Source: Apiotrichum sp. Y4204 (taxonomy: Eukaryota > Basidiomycota > Tremellomycetes > Trichosporonales > Trichosporonaceae). Taken from it: 64,000 bases of DNA. Positions within the stretch are counted from its first letter, which is position 1. Each line of letters starts with the position of its first letter. The notes beneath the pieces are model-generated. The model searched no databases. It saw only the letters and a program-made list of their open reading frames with translations, and was not told the origin of the DNA. Shown piece after piece: positions 1 through 12,800 of the stretch. The stretch spans positions 1,178,001-1,242,000 of the forward strand of contig JAMYHL010000001.1 of NCBI GenBank assembly GCA_025531455.1. Direction: 5' to 3'. The position numbers were made by a program, and so were the translations under genes.

Positions 1-561
1 GCGAAATGTGTTCGTCGCTCGTCCCCGGTGGCGTGTCGATTACGAGGTAGTCGAGGTCGCCCCAGCGCACCTCGCTAAGAAACTGGCGGATCATGCCGTC
101 CTTCTTTGGTCCGCGCCACACGACGCTGTCGCCGCGGTTCGCGAGCAGGAACCCGATGCTCATCACGCCCAGCCGCCGCTCCCTGTCCACATAGACGGGC
201 ACCCAGCCGGCAGAGGACTGATGGACTGTTGCCTCTGGGACATCAAGGCCGACCATGCGGGGTAGCGACGGGCCTGTCAGATCGAGGTCGAGCAGTCCCA
301 CGCGTGTTGTTGGAGACTCATTTAGCAGTGAGAGCGCGAGCTGTACCGAGGAGGAGGATTTTCCGACGCCGCCTGAAGTGAGCATGCGCTTGAGCGGTTG
401 ACAGCGGTGGCAAGAAGCGGACAGACATCGGTAGAGAAGCTTGACATGTATCTCCCGGCCTCAGCCCCGGCGCTTTACTCACCCTTTCCAGAAAGCACGA
501 TTACAATGTTCTTCACAGACGCGAGGCGCTGCGACACGGGCGTCTCCAGCGCGTCGGACAT
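1..561 (-). CDS. CFD1: Cytosolic Fe-S cluster assembly factor CFD1 (NUBP2), 3' part cut by window edge
   Basis: P-loop NTPase of the Mrp/NBP35 family; with NBP35 it forms the cytosolic scaffold that builds Fe-S clusters for cytosolic and nuclear apoproteins. Exon 1 is 561-483 and exon 2 is 372-1; the 110-nt intron (373-482) has a GTGAGT donor and a TTCAG acceptor and splits the deviant Walker A motif GKGGVGKSS. Further on are the family marks [27 protein letters not shown] and [10 protein letters not shown]. The start is the first in-frame ATG ([13 protein letters not shown]), giving the short N-terminus typical of CFD1; NBP35 would carry an N-terminal four-Cys ferredoxin-like region, which is absent. 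The C-terminal CxxC scaffold motif lies outside the window. It diverges from the zinc-cluster factor gene over about 500 bp. Confidence 0.9.
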
Positions 562-1065
562 GGTGGGATTTTTGGGGAAGTGGGAATGGGTAGATAGCGA
601 TAGAATAGATGGCAACTTCCGTCATCGAGCCATCGACGATGGTCGTCTGGTCATTGACTTTGACCGCCACCGAGCAGCCCGTCGATCGATTTCTTAATCA
701 GCATTCCAGGATATTCAATATCAACCGTCCTTTTCTCTATTCAGTCCCCTACTTTACACGGTCTACCTGCCGATCAACATCAATCCGGTCTCCAAGTCGA
801 CGGCCAGCGCACTCCATGCCCGTGTCTTGATGAACGGAGTTTGCCCTCGGCTCCCCGTCATTCCGCCCATTCTCACCATCAGCCCATCCAACAACAACAA
901 CATATTGCGTGGCATCCATCCGTCCCATCGCGTCACAGAGGCCCCGCACAACACAGGTGATTAACCATCCCACGCGTCTCGTTACGGGACAGACTTTTTT
1001 TTTTTTCCCGCTATCCGCTCCCCCCTTATCTTTAAACCCTCCCTCTTCGGTTTGGCCCTGTAATC
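562..1065. promoter_or_regulatory. Divergent intergenic region CFD1 / Zn2Cys6 factor
   Basis: 504 bp between two divergent starts. It holds a 12-T run at 995-1006 and a CT-rich stretch just before the ATG at 1066, the usual look of a fungal core promoter. No further gene is seen. Confidence 0.5.
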
Positions 1066-3503
1066 ATGGCAACTACCGAGGACAACATATATGACGAGCC
1101 GCCGACGACGGACACGGCGAGCGCCGCGCTCACGACACTCTTTGAGAGCGGGCCAGAGTACTCTGGCCTAGACATCCCGATTGATCCCTCCCTTGATGCG
1201 ACCGCCGGCAGCGGGGGTGGCGATGCCGCCGCCGCAACTCTCGAGGCCGCTGCCGAGGCTCCACCATCCGCGGAAGGGAGCCCGGCGGGTTCCAAGGCCG
1301 CGACGCCTCCTGCCGCCGGTGACGGAGCCGATGCGAACAACAATGATCCCGCGCAGGCCGGATCGAAGCGCAAGGCGACGTCGCGCATCAACATGCTCCC
1401 CCGTGGCGGTGCGTGCGAGTTCTGCAAGCGCCGCAAGCTCAAGTGTACCGCCGAACAGCCGCAGTGCGCCGCGTGCGCGCGGACCGGCCGCGAATGCGTG
1501 TACTCGCAGAAACAGCAGCGCAGCCGCGTGCGCGTCCTCGAGGACAAGTTGCTAGAGCTCGAGCGCCGACTCGACCAGGAGCGCCAGGCGAACGCGACAC
1601 ACGACAGCGCAAGCAGCGGGACGGACCCCAGCCCGACAAGCCACAATCTCCCGCCCGGGCCGCTCAACCTAGGATGGGTGAACAATGCCCCCGGCGTCCC
1701 GACGGTACCGAACGACATTGCGACTATGAGCGCTACGCACCCCCCGACATTGCAGTTTGTGGGAACCGACCCGCTACACGCGTCCACGGGAGTCGAGCTG
1801 TTCCTCGGCCTCGAGACGGACGCGTTCACGCTTGCTAATGTTTCTTCTGTTCCGAAGAATCGCGAGCCGGACCTCATGACCCTCGCGGACGCTGCGGCAG
1901 GCGATGCCAATGGTATCACGTCGTGGCCGTGGGAGGGCATGTCGCCTGCCGCTGTTGTGGCCGAGATGGCCAAGGCTGTCGTGGAGAACCACAAGGGCAT
2001 GGGCGAGAAGATTATTCTCCACCTGTGAGTCGAGTTTCGGGAGTCGCAGGCAAACGTCGATTGAAAGTTTCTCCCACTGACGACAGGCTGCAAAATGTCA
2101 ACCGCACTCCCCAGATTCACCCCCACTGGATGGCGAACCCCCTCTCCTTTATCGAACGCCTCACAGGCGTGAAGGGCCAGCCACCACACCCTGCGCTTGT
2201 AGCCGCCCTTCTCCCGACCATCATGTTCCTTTCGCCGAGTCCGACGCTCAACAACCGTGACACAGTCGCAGCTGCGACGGACGCGCTCATCCCGGCCTCC
2301 CGCCAGCTTGCACAACACGCCCTCTCCTGCCTGGATCCTCGTGTTCTCGATATCGTTGCAGCCGCACTCCTGCGCGCCGTCGCCCTGTCCGCCATAGGCC
2401 GCTTTGTCGACTCGTGGACCGAGAGCGCGAACGCAGTCAGTCTTGTCTGGGGCGTTGGCATCGGGAAGCTCGGGCACGTTATGGAGGAGTTCCTTCCGCT
2501 AGAGCAGAGGTCAGCGGATCGCGCGACGCGGCACGAGTACGAGCGCCGTCTGCGCGCCATCCGTGGCAAGTCTCAGATCACGTCCTACCCTGCGGACATT
2601 GCCGACTGCGTCGAGCGGAGCCGCCTCCTCTGGTCGATCTACCTGTTTGACCGGATTAGCGGGCTCGGGTGGAACTGGCCGTCGCTAATGGACTATTCGG
2701 AGATCACAACGCCCCTGCCGCACGATTCGTACGACACGGCCGCGGATATCAAGGACAAGACGACGCTCGAGGACTTTATGTCCGGCCGCGTGGGCACCAA
2801 GCGCGGCGAGAGCGTTCTCTCCCTCCAGGTGAAGACATACACGATCCTAAACGAGGCGTCCCGCCTCCTCGACAAGGATCAGGCGATTGCGACGCCGGAC
2901 AAGACGGCACACCTCATCCGCATAAGCAAGCAGCACATGGCGATGCTCCCGCCATTCTCACCCACGACGCGGGAAGAGTCCATCCAGAAGACGGACCTCG
3001 CCGACGTCTGGATCGGTATGTACTCGTGCCTAATGCTCCTGTACGGCAAGGAGGAGGTCGACGCGCCGTCAGCCGCCGAGGCATCCGAGGCGCTCAACAA
3101 GGGCATCGACGCGTCTTTCAAGATGTGCGAGTGCATTGAGCGCGCCATCGCCGCCGGCGACACTGAACTGAGCGGCGCATCGATGCCACCAGCGATCGCG
3201 TGGTACATCTCCGGCCGGGTGATGCACCACTACGCGAAGCGTATCGAGGCGCAGGATCCGACGCGCGCCGAGCTTATACGGAGTAAGCTGCGCTTCCTCA
3301 TCCAGATGTCGCGGAAAATCGTGAGTACACCAAAAACCCAACTGTTCGGCAGCTGACTCTTGCAGACCAACAACCTCCGTTTGTCAGAGGTATACGCGCA
3401 GATGCTGCACAACATCACGCTCGACTCGGAGGTCCTCCTGGGCGAGTACGAGCGGCCGGACAATACCGAATTTGTGCCCACGCCAATCGTCACCCCGATG
3501 TAG
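1066..3503 (+). CDS. Zn2Cys6 fungal transcription factor with middle homology region
   Basis: Nuclear DNA-binding regulator of unknown target. Exons 1066-2024, 2087-3320 and 3366-3503 encode 776 aa. An acidic, Ala/Pro-rich N-terminus precedes a binuclear zinc cluster at about residues 117-144, with six Cys spaced C-x2-C-x6-C-x6-C-x2-C-x6-C (CEFCKRRKLKC, then CAACARTGREC). A short coiled coil follows at about 153-172 (LEDKLLELERRL), as expected for dimerisation. The second half is the fungal-specific MHR domain, with the typical piece LLWSIYLFDRISGLGW and then a predicted helical region to the C-terminus. Introns have GTGAGT donors and GACAG/TGCAG acceptors and keep frame. The family assignment is firm; the regulated pathway cannot be read from the sequence. 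Confidence 0.88.
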
Positions 3504-4548
3504 GCGGTGTAGGAGTTGGGCGCATAGAGGGCGTGGTATCAGTAGGGACGAGCGGTCTGTGCCAATTTGGGCATGAGAACGAAACATATTTGAGACCGGG
3601 CACGGCTCCATCTCGCAGTGTCACGGAGAATAGCTGTCTGAGTATCGGCGTGTGAGGGAGGTGTAGTGTAGTGAATCGAGGCATGTATCCAAAGTCTACT
3701 CTTCCAACCGCGCACTCACACTCACATCGTTTCACTGATCGCCGATTCGGTCTGATTTTACTGAACACAGGGCACATCCCTTCCCCACCTCTGGAACCCG
3801 AGACAGTCGAGGTCGCGAAGCCGAGTCCCCACGCGATTGTGTGTTTCTTCCCGAGCCCTCGGATGGACCTTAAACCGCAGACCTGTGCCCTCAGTGTCCG
3901 AGCCCGTCTCGGACTCGTTCATGGCCGTGCGGGCGTTGCTTGAGCGACGTTTCATGATATGCGACGGGCAACATGTGGTCACTTACTGTACACGACAATA
4001 AAAATAGGACACACCCCATGCACAAGCACACGCACACATGTTCCCAAGAATGCGAGTGGGGAGAAGCAGAGTGAGACGGGTTTGGGTGTGCAGTGGGACT
4101 GACAATGACAGAGCCGTAGTCACTGGGGCAACACCTTCTACAACCTGTGGCCCTTGAGCGCACCTTGGCAGTATCACCCGCAGCTCAACATGTATCCCCC
4201 ACAGCCCCCATCACCTTGATGTTGTGTCTGCTATCTGGCTAAGAATGCATAAACTATATATACATCGCGGGAAGGTATGCGGCAGGCGACAACGTCTCTA
4301 TGGCCCGACCGGATGTGATTCTGTAGAATGGGAATGACGGGGCTGTGCGGTCGCGGCGGGCGGCTCGGTCGCGCTGGGCGCCAGGAGGAGATCTATCTGT
4401 ACAAAAGGCCCAAGGAGGGCGGGGTACTCTGAGAAGGTGCCGGGGAATACGTCTGCAATAGCAGTTCACTAAAGATGTGCAGGCATCGAAAGGTCGACGA
4501 ATAGTATGTGGTAATAATGGTGATGGCGAGCAAAGAAAGTTCTCCGGG
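3504..4548. other. Convergent 3' intergenic region
   Basis: About 1 kb between the 3' ends of the zinc-cluster factor and the RGS gene. Short reading frames here have no codon bias or recognisable product. It presumably holds both 3' UTRs. No RNA gene is seen. Confidence 0.4.
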
Positions 4549-6866
4549 TTACTTGGCGGTGCCAGTCATGGCCCCAGAGTTGGCTGCCGCGCCCAGGCCC
4601 TGCTGCTGCTGCTGCTGCTTGTCGTTGGCGGCCTGCGAGATGGTCATGTACGCCCGTCCCATGTCGTCGGCCTGCTTTGCTGGCAGGATAGTGAGGCCCG
4701 CCGTTTTGGAAGCGAGCGCGTCGTCCGCCGCCGACTGATCGTACGACATGATCGAGCTGACGAGGTTGAGGAAGCGTTCCGTCTTGACGAACTGGGGTCA
4801 GCTAAGTTGAAAGTGGTTGAGCTCACCTTCGGAACCGAGTCTGTGGCCATGAGGCGGAAGATGTGGCTCTGGATGCGCTCGTACAGGAACACCATGTTCT
4901 GCAGCTGGCTGGCCTGAAGCGAGTTGCCGACACCGGGAATAAGCTCGCCACCAACAGCCGCTGATGGGTCATCAAGAATGTCGTTCATGTAGGTGATGAG
5001 GTCTCCTCGGAGCTGGTGGTCGATGTTCAGCTCACAAGGAGAAGCGGGGGCAAGATAGGCTGGGATCAGCGAATTCTTCCAAGTTTTTCCTTACTGTTGT
5101 AAATGACAAACGCCATCGAGATGAGGTCCATCTGATGCTTCTCCATTGCCTGGAGACCCTGTCCACGCTGGGTGGGGAGAGCACCAGGCGCGGCAGCGGC
5201 AGAGGATGACGTGTTGAAGCGACGCTTAAAGTCCTGAACATCGAGCCAGAACGAGAGATTCTCTTCACAAAAGTTGGAACGCAGGAACTCGCGGAACAGC
5301 GAACGGAGGGCAGGCTCCTCGAGAATCTGCTTGAGACGAGCGGTGTGCGAGTCCTTGGCAGCCGTGTTGTTGGCCTCAGTCTCAGCGGACAGGAACTCTG
5401 ACCGCATGCGGTCGGACGTAGAGGTGCGGCGCGTAAGGCCAAGGTCGGTGGCAGAGCCCAGCGATTTCGCGGAAGTGCGCGGCTGTTCGAGTTGGAGCGG
5501 CTCAGCACGGGCGACAGTCTTGGCGGGCACAGGCTTGGTCAGGTCCCACTTGGCCACCAGCTGACCCTCCTTGGTTACACGGTAGATGGCCTTCTCAGTC
5601 GCACGGAACTCTGCTTCGGGCTGAACGTCAGCATGAAACTCCAAACCGAGACAAAGGCCTCACTCACCATAATGGCTCCCGCACCACCACCGGCACCACC
5701 TGCGCGCACCGTCACAACCACGCCGTCCTTTGACTTGGCCTTGTCGCTGACAAGGGTGATGTAGCCGTAACGTACAAACTGACCCAGCACCTCGGCCGCC
5801 TCCTCCACACCGACAATGGTGGTGAAATCGATAAGCCAGTCAACCGCAGAAGTGGCTGTAAAGTGGTATTCGTGACCAGACTTGGGGTCGTGTGCTGGAG
5901 GGGGAAGCTTGCGGACAATGATACCGAGCGTCCGGTCACACTCGTCATGAGGATGCACCGCCGGCGCTTTGGCGTGGGGACGCGAGTTATACTGGACCTG
6001 GAGTTCGTCGTCGGTCAACCGAGTGACATTCGGTCCACGACCAATGAAGCGCCGGAAGAGAACCTCAAACACGTTCTTTGTGACAAGGATTTCGTCGTCC
6101 TGTGTTCGGCGTTCGAGGTGAAGAAGCTTCATGCAAACGGGCTGAGTCGCGAACACTTTCAGCAAGTGATCGGCCGCAATACCATTCTTTGTGATGAAAC
6201 GCTCAAGGATGTGCAATCCCTTGGGGGTGAGCATGAACAATCCGCGCTCCTTGAAAACGCCAGAGGAGAGGTCGGTGGCGCACTCGATCAAGTGCGCATC
6301 AATCAGATGCTGCCCAACGCCCCGTGCCATTTCGCGGGACATGGAGAAGGTGGTGGTGGTCGTGGTGGTAATGATGCGTGACGGGTCCTTTGGGTCGGCG
6401 GAGCGGTTGCTCTGGGAGAACTTGAGCGAAGCGAGGTTCTGGCATGCTTCGTCACTGGGGGTTGTGAGTATGTGAATGCCGTTTGAGGTACGAGAAGGCT
6501 CTCAAGCAGCTGTACGCCTTGATGCCGCCTCGTTGGCGCTCAGACCACCCCGCTGGTGTGCGGCTGTGTCTGGAAGGACAGGTAACCTGATCGCCATCAC
6601 CCCACCGTAGATACATACGTAGAGAAACTGTTAGGGTATGTCTTGAAGAAAGAGCGATGATTGTCAAGCTTGAGGGAGACGATAAGAGTGGCAAAGAGGT
6701 CATGCGTGTCCTGAAACCAGTCAGCATGCCGGGTGTCCGAAGAGGGCAGGAAACTGGGTCATGACCAGTTGGCCGCTCGTTATCTTCTACTAACCTTGAC
6801 AAAAGGACGACCCCTTCGGGTCGTCTTCATCAAATGGGACGAGGTGGACGATACTGGTTGGGACAT
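4549..6866 (-). CDS. RGS protein with DEP domains (Sst2/FlbA/Crg1 type)
   Basis: GTPase-activating protein for G-alpha subunits that damps pheromone or nutrient G-protein signalling at the membrane. Six exons (6866-6795, 6710-6619, 6454-5668, 5620-5095, 5059-4827, 4791-4549) encode 650 aa. The N-terminus carries the FlbA/Sst2 fungal-DR start (RGRPFVK, DTHDLFATLIVSL, LKFSQSNR), a DEP region to about residue 110, and a second DEP at about 230-300 (TSAVDWLIDF). The RGS domain spans about 410-560 with LRSLFREFL, FCEENLSFWLDV and the CELNIDHQLR stretch before its last helices. The tail has a six-Gln run. The start MSQPVSSTS is preceded by an in-frame TAG. Two introns are only 35 nt. Crg1/Crg2 of Cryptococcus and FlbA of Aspergillus are the closest named types; which orthologue it is stays open. 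Confidence 0.9.
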
Positions 6867-9800
6867 TGTAAGTCCTGTCGATGCGAGTTGGGTCTAGGGA
6901 AATGGAAAGATCACCCCAGAAATGGAGGTGTGCCAGACAAAGGCAGTTGAAAAGTGGAAGACGCGACGAAGAAGTTTGTCTACTGTCGTGGTGAATAAGT
7001 GGGAAATTGTAAATGAGCGACAGAGTGGCCGAGGGGACGAGGGAGCGAGGCCAAGAGTAAGTGGGACCAGTGAAAAAGAGTTGCGAGACGAGTGATGGCG
7101 GGCGTAGTGGCACGGGCGTCACGATATTGCTGAGGAGGCGTGTCGGGCTGGCGCAAGGGGTCGGCCGTATCTGTTAGAGAGTTAGGCGACAAGGGTCGTC
7201 AGAGGTGGTGTGGAGCGTATCAAGGATAGCAAGCAATGTCTCGCCGACGACAGAAGAATAAAAAAAACGAAGGACAAGATGTCGTGAGCGAGTGGAAAGA
7301 AGCACAGTTGATGAGTTGTCTCGATGTGTCTCTGAGCTGCGTTTTTGGAGGTCCAATGTGCACCAGTTGTGCCTTGCCTCTGCTGCGAGCTATCCGGGAA
7401 GCGGGGGGGACGAGTAAAAGAAAGCAGGTCTCGGGGGCAAGCGAGACACGAGTACACGAGGTCGAGGGAACAGTGGAGAGAGACTCGGAGAGAGAGGCCC
7501 GGAGAGGGGTCCAAGCAGAGTCGTGCGCAGGGTTCGCGACGCCAAGGCGGTTGGGTGGCACTTCAGACGAGGGCCCGCCGCACACAAGTGTTCAAGTTGA
7601 AACACGGCGATCAAAGCGTGTAGCCAGAGAGAGGCGCGAGGGCAGACGAGCGCTTGGCGTTGAAGAAAAAAGAAGACGATAGAGGAATAAGAGGAGGAGG
7701 ACGGAGAGAGGAAGAAAGAAGCGTTGTGTGTTTGCGGTGGGAATTGTGAGAAGGGCGCGTCTGCACTGGCCAGGGGGGGTATGCCAGAGCGCAATGTGAG
7801 GTTGGAGTTGGGAATGTGTCGGGCGGTTTTGCACGGACGATTGATGAGGTGTACTGCTGAACTGCTGATGAGGCAGAGATAGATGTGAAGCAGGGCTGAA
7901 CCTCACGAGCTTTGCTGTGTGTGCCTCTCTGTTTGCGGGTGGAATGATCAAGCACCAAAGTGAGAGAAAGAGGTCCAAGGGTTCGAGGCTCCGAGGTGTG
8001 TACGTGTGTCGTCGTCGTAGCCTGTGGATTGATGGCGTTTCGTGTTACGCCGTGTTTCGCTTGACTCTCATGCTCTCAGGATCGTAAGGATCAGCAGCGC
8101 CCCGACAACGATAGGAAAAGAGACACCGCAAAGACTGGGCAGGGCGACTCATGACTGTGAAAGATGAGAATACTTGTTGGAGACCCCGTGCACCGGTTGG
8201 AAACAAAGCAGTGGCAATGGCAGAAAAAAGGAGCAAGCAATCACGTAGCACGGAGCAACGCTGGAGCTGTAGTGAGCGTTGATGTCCAATGCGTATGCGG
8301 CGAAACGCGAGCGAGACGAGGCCTGGTGGTAGAAAGACGCCGACTAGGAATGATGGAACATCCCTGTGCAGGCGTCGGCAGCAGGTTCGGATTGGTCTGT
8401 CTTTCCGGGGCCCGACCCAGCGGCGTATCGAGGAACTAAGGGAGGAGCGGAATGGCGTCGAGGATGCAACCGCCAGAGGGCAGCGGGGTATGCCATGCAA
8501 GATGGTGAGCTGGAGAGGAATCGCGATATGGAAGGGAGACCGTCTACGGTGTGGCAGCAGGTTGTTGGGGAAGTGGAGATCCGAGCACAAAAGGGAGAGG
8601 CAGGAGGAGGCTTGAGCCACAAGGTCCCTTCACAAGCCATCCAAGCCACAATCACTTCGGCAGACCTCTTTGACCTCCAGCGGAACGGTTCCCGGCTCCT
8701 CTGCACCACCAGACGTCTCGCCCACGATGCTTCTCCACTCTAATGAGCCACTCGTTGGAGCTGTATTGTCAGGTTGAAGCGGCAATGCTGTCCATTGCGC
8801 GTCTCGGCCTCGGGATCTGCGGTCAGTCGGACACACAGTACACAGGTATACACAAACACGGATTCAACCTGTGGCCTGCGGCAATTGTGACATACAACAT
8901 GCGACACTCCGACAGTCGCCAAACACACAGAAGTCACAGACCGATAGAAGCCAGCTCTGGGGAAACGGAGAGTACTTGGACAAGCCATAGCTTCGGCTTT
9001 TCTGTCTTGGAGTGATGACGACGAGTGTAGGCGAGCGTTGATCTCTGGATCTCGGATGGTAACTCCCGCCCGCTCCACCGTTGAAAACTGCACCAGTGGC
9101 ATCTGCAACGCTTGGGGTTTCGGCATTCGTGGCATCATATGGTGAGCTTGGGGAGCACTGGGGAGCTTGGAGCCACACTTGTCGGGAATTCCTTTCCTTT
9201 GTGTTGCTTCTAATCACACTTGTCAGAACAGATGTGCAGATGGCCACGCCGTAGCACAGTCCAAAGAGTGACAGGCTCTGACAGAAGTCATCGTCAGTGT
9301 CAGTGGCAAGGACGCCAGCCCACACCGAACGGCTTCCTGTGCCAAAGACACGAGCAATTGAGCAAGCAAGCTGGAACATGCAGTTTGATCTGCGTCTGCG
9401 CAAAGGGGCAAGAAGGCCGCACTTCGTTTCGGGAGCCAGGTTCCAAAGTTCCAGGTTCCTGCATGTCCTGGCGGAGAATGTGAGAACAAAGACCCCACAG
9501 ACACGTCGGCCTTTTGAGACCCAGGAATCAAAGGCGAGTGGCCCAGAGAACACAAAGGGATGTGGTCCAGGTATCAGATCCAGTCCCACTCTTGTTAGAA
9601 GGCCGCAGGCCACACGCCACAGGACCCCCAACGATAGACTGCAGCTTGCAGGAGCGCTGATTAAGGGATGGCAGCCCCACGGACCGTCGAGCAGTACGCC
9701 GTTTCGCGTCGCGTGCGTCAGGACGATGGTGAGTGCACGCTCCTGAGGCCCTCCCCGGCTCCGCCCATCTCAGCCGCCGAATATTCAGTCCCGGTTCTTT

Positions 9801-12800
9801 TCCGCTCCCCTCCGCCCTTGACGAAGAGAGGCTCGTGTTCCGAGTTCATATTCCCTCGCTCCGTCAAAGGATCACAGACCCGTGCCACAGGAGTCCCCCA
9901 GTCGCCGCTGGTAGTCAAGTGCAAGACGTTCGCTGAAGGTGAATGAAGGTCCTATATTCCCATGATCCCATAATGCCATGACCATGTGGGAGCATGCGCG
10001 CGGCACCCAGCAAAAGGAGCACAGGCGCCACCCCTCGGTGGCGTCAGGAGGCGGTGGCGGCACTGTGCTCGTCCTAGCGTGGCGGTGAGGGTCGTACCAT
10101 GGCCGTGGCCAGTCGTGCTGGGAATTGGCCTTGCTTCTCCTCGCCAGTACCATGCACACCCGACGCACCGGACCCGCGAAACGCTTCTCATTCTCGCGCG
10201 CGCTTCTCCCGCGTTCTGCCGCCGGCACCAGAACAGGAGAGGCTCAGAGGTGCAAGGATCGGCCCGGCAGATGACGCCCGCTGCGTGTCAGCTCGTCAGG
10301 CCGCATGTCCAATGGAATGAACGGCATTTTGCATTCCGTAGCTCCTGTCGTCAGCCCAGGGAGCAAGGTTGTAGGGATATTTGGAGAGCTCCTCCTACAG
10401 TGTCTCCAACTTCTAGATCCGGAGCGGCCCCTTCCGATCTCGGGACATGCATGGCAATCGCGAGTGTACATGGGTGAGACCGGTACGCGCAGACGCAGAT
10501 CACACATGCCGGTGTGCGTCGGAGGCAGATTGCGAGCTTTGCCAAGTTGGAAACAGGAACAAAACAAGACCTGTAGAACACCATTGTAGGAGATTCAAAG
10601 AGCAAGTGTTGAGAACAAAAGCGGTGGGACCTGTTTTTTTTTTTGTGGGTTTCAGGGCGCGTGGCGGCAATGTTGGTGCTTGCCGCTGGTGGCATGGTGG
10701 CAGCAACACGGCAGCCATCCAAGTCTTTCCCTCAGTGCTCCCCTCATCCACCTATTTCTCTTGCTTCCTGCGGGGTCTATCGGGTCAGCTACTCAGCTCT
10801 GCGTTGCCATGCCCTCCACCTTCCTGAACAGCCTTCCACAAGCAGAAGCCGGTCACAATCGACGGGATCCAGAGATCCACTTGGCATTCTCGTATCTGAG
10901 TCACCAGGAAACTACCTCACTGCGAGTCTGGAATCTGACAAACTGATATGACCGCCGCTGACACCATCTTCGACGCAATGGAGATTCCAAGTTTTCGCGA
11001 ACAGACAGCGCCTTGATTACTGTGAGGCAGATTGACCCCGGGGGAGCCGTCCAACACATCCCCCGGGCTCGGCCGTAGTGACTATCAGGTCCTTCAGTAT
11101 GGAGGATGTGGTGGTCGGGTGGCATGCCACATACCTCGAGGTCCTCGACATCTTCTCTGTTGCATGGCTCTGAACAGTCATCTCCGAAAGGCTCCGGAGA
11201 CCCGGGGAGGGGCTGTCTGGCGCGTCTGGAGTTCCCCTGTTGATCTTTGTACATACAAAGACTGTTTCCCCAATGCCCGTGAGGTATGACACTCGGGATT
11301 GAGGCTTCTCCTATGATAGCAAATCGGTTTGAGGTTACCAACTTCATTGTTCTTGACGGAGGGCAACGGAGCTACTGGAAACCACACAGGTATACCACAG
11401 CCACCTCGTCAGTCGTCTCGACCTTTGTGACTCACAACTCGTACACAGCCGATCGATGAGGAACGCGGCTCGGCAGCCTACTCTGATTTGTTGTGGAACT
11501 CTCCGGAGTTGCCTACCATGCTGTTCATCTCGTTCGTCGAGCGCCCGTCCTCCCTGTTCATCCGCTCCGCTGTCACCCATCTACAACGACGGGCAGGGTA
11601 ATGGCTCCTCCCCAAGAATGTTGACTGTGTCCCGAAGCCTTCCGGGAGGAGGAATGTAGACCAGTTCTGTGAAGGAGCGGGTGAGGCACGTTCCTCTGTG
11701 GCGACAATGTGAGTGAGCGTCTATCGCATTCCGCCAAGGCCAGCATGGACGCGACCTCGGGTGGTCTCGAATACCTCTTATGCTCGCTTATAGCCGTGCC
11801 ACTGTATCACGCCACAGTCGTCACAAACTCGTTAGCTAGTTAGCTGTCTGTGGGGCACGGCAACGTCGAACGAGAAGGTGTCAAGTATTCTCAACGACAA
11901 TGATTCCAATCAAAAGTGGGAATTACAGCTACCTGGTCTCCGAAGTATGACATAGGAAGTACTGCAATTGTACAGATTGTGGGCCACATTCCTGGTGGGC
12001 CCCAGCCGAGTCGTGAGTCACTCAGTTCCCGCAAGATGGAGATCTTTACCGTCATGAGTATCCCAGGGCCGCAGATCCGGAGAATACGACTCTCAAACAA
12101 CAACACCGCTGTTGTTGGGAGCTAGCTCGAAACACAGGCACGGCAGCAGCCGTCCTCCTACACCTGTACTCTTTCGCGTTCTGGACCCGGCTGCCCAGCT
12201 TTTTTAATACTGTTCTGTGGATCTGCAGAGGCGTAAGCGTGCGAAATTGCGGAACAGACGCGACATGTGCCCTTCTTTGCGGTATGTGTAGTGTGCACCC
12301 GAGCGGAGGCGTGGTTTGAACGGCGGTTACGTTATGGCTGCGCGGCCGCGAGGGGCACAGAGAACCGGCGTTTGCTTTTATGCTGCTTCGTTCTATGCCA
12401 TCCAGACACCCCAGAGGACGCGACTCTCGGTTCTGTAGATCTGTAGTAATACTGTACGGAGCTATTTCACGGGCTCGCGATTCGCGATTTCACAGCCGAT
12501 GGCCTGCGTGCTGCCCATCCCCTGAGGAGACGGTGACTTGATCACCTTGTTCCTCTGCAGGTCCGGAGAACGAGGCGGCGCACTGAGCCGGCTCGAGCCG
12601 GTCAGCTCGGAAAGTTCTGCAGTCCTGTGTTCGGAAGATAAGCTCGCGGCCTCGCGGGACGGTGAGCACTCTGGCACGCTCGCCTGTCCCACGATGGATC
12701 CAGATAGAAATTGTGTGCCGCGTCGAAGGCATTTCGTGACCTTAACCGCGCCTCGGAGCTGGGCCGGCTGGGATAAGGTTTGCCCTCGCGGGGCAGTTTC

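Noticed and set aside
1032..2477. 481-codon open frame on the minus strand
   Set aside because: It is antisense to the Zn2Cys6 factor, low-complexity Ala/Ser/Arg-rich, and an effect of GC-rich third positions.
8045..8620. 191-codon open frame on the minus strand
   Set aside because: Ser/Arg/Leu-rich without motif; it looks like random open frame in the CT-rich upstream area.
8864..9631. 255-codon open frame on the minus strand in the gene-poor region
   Set aside because: No domain, Cys/Trp/Arg composition unlike neighbouring proteins, no coding-type codon bias.
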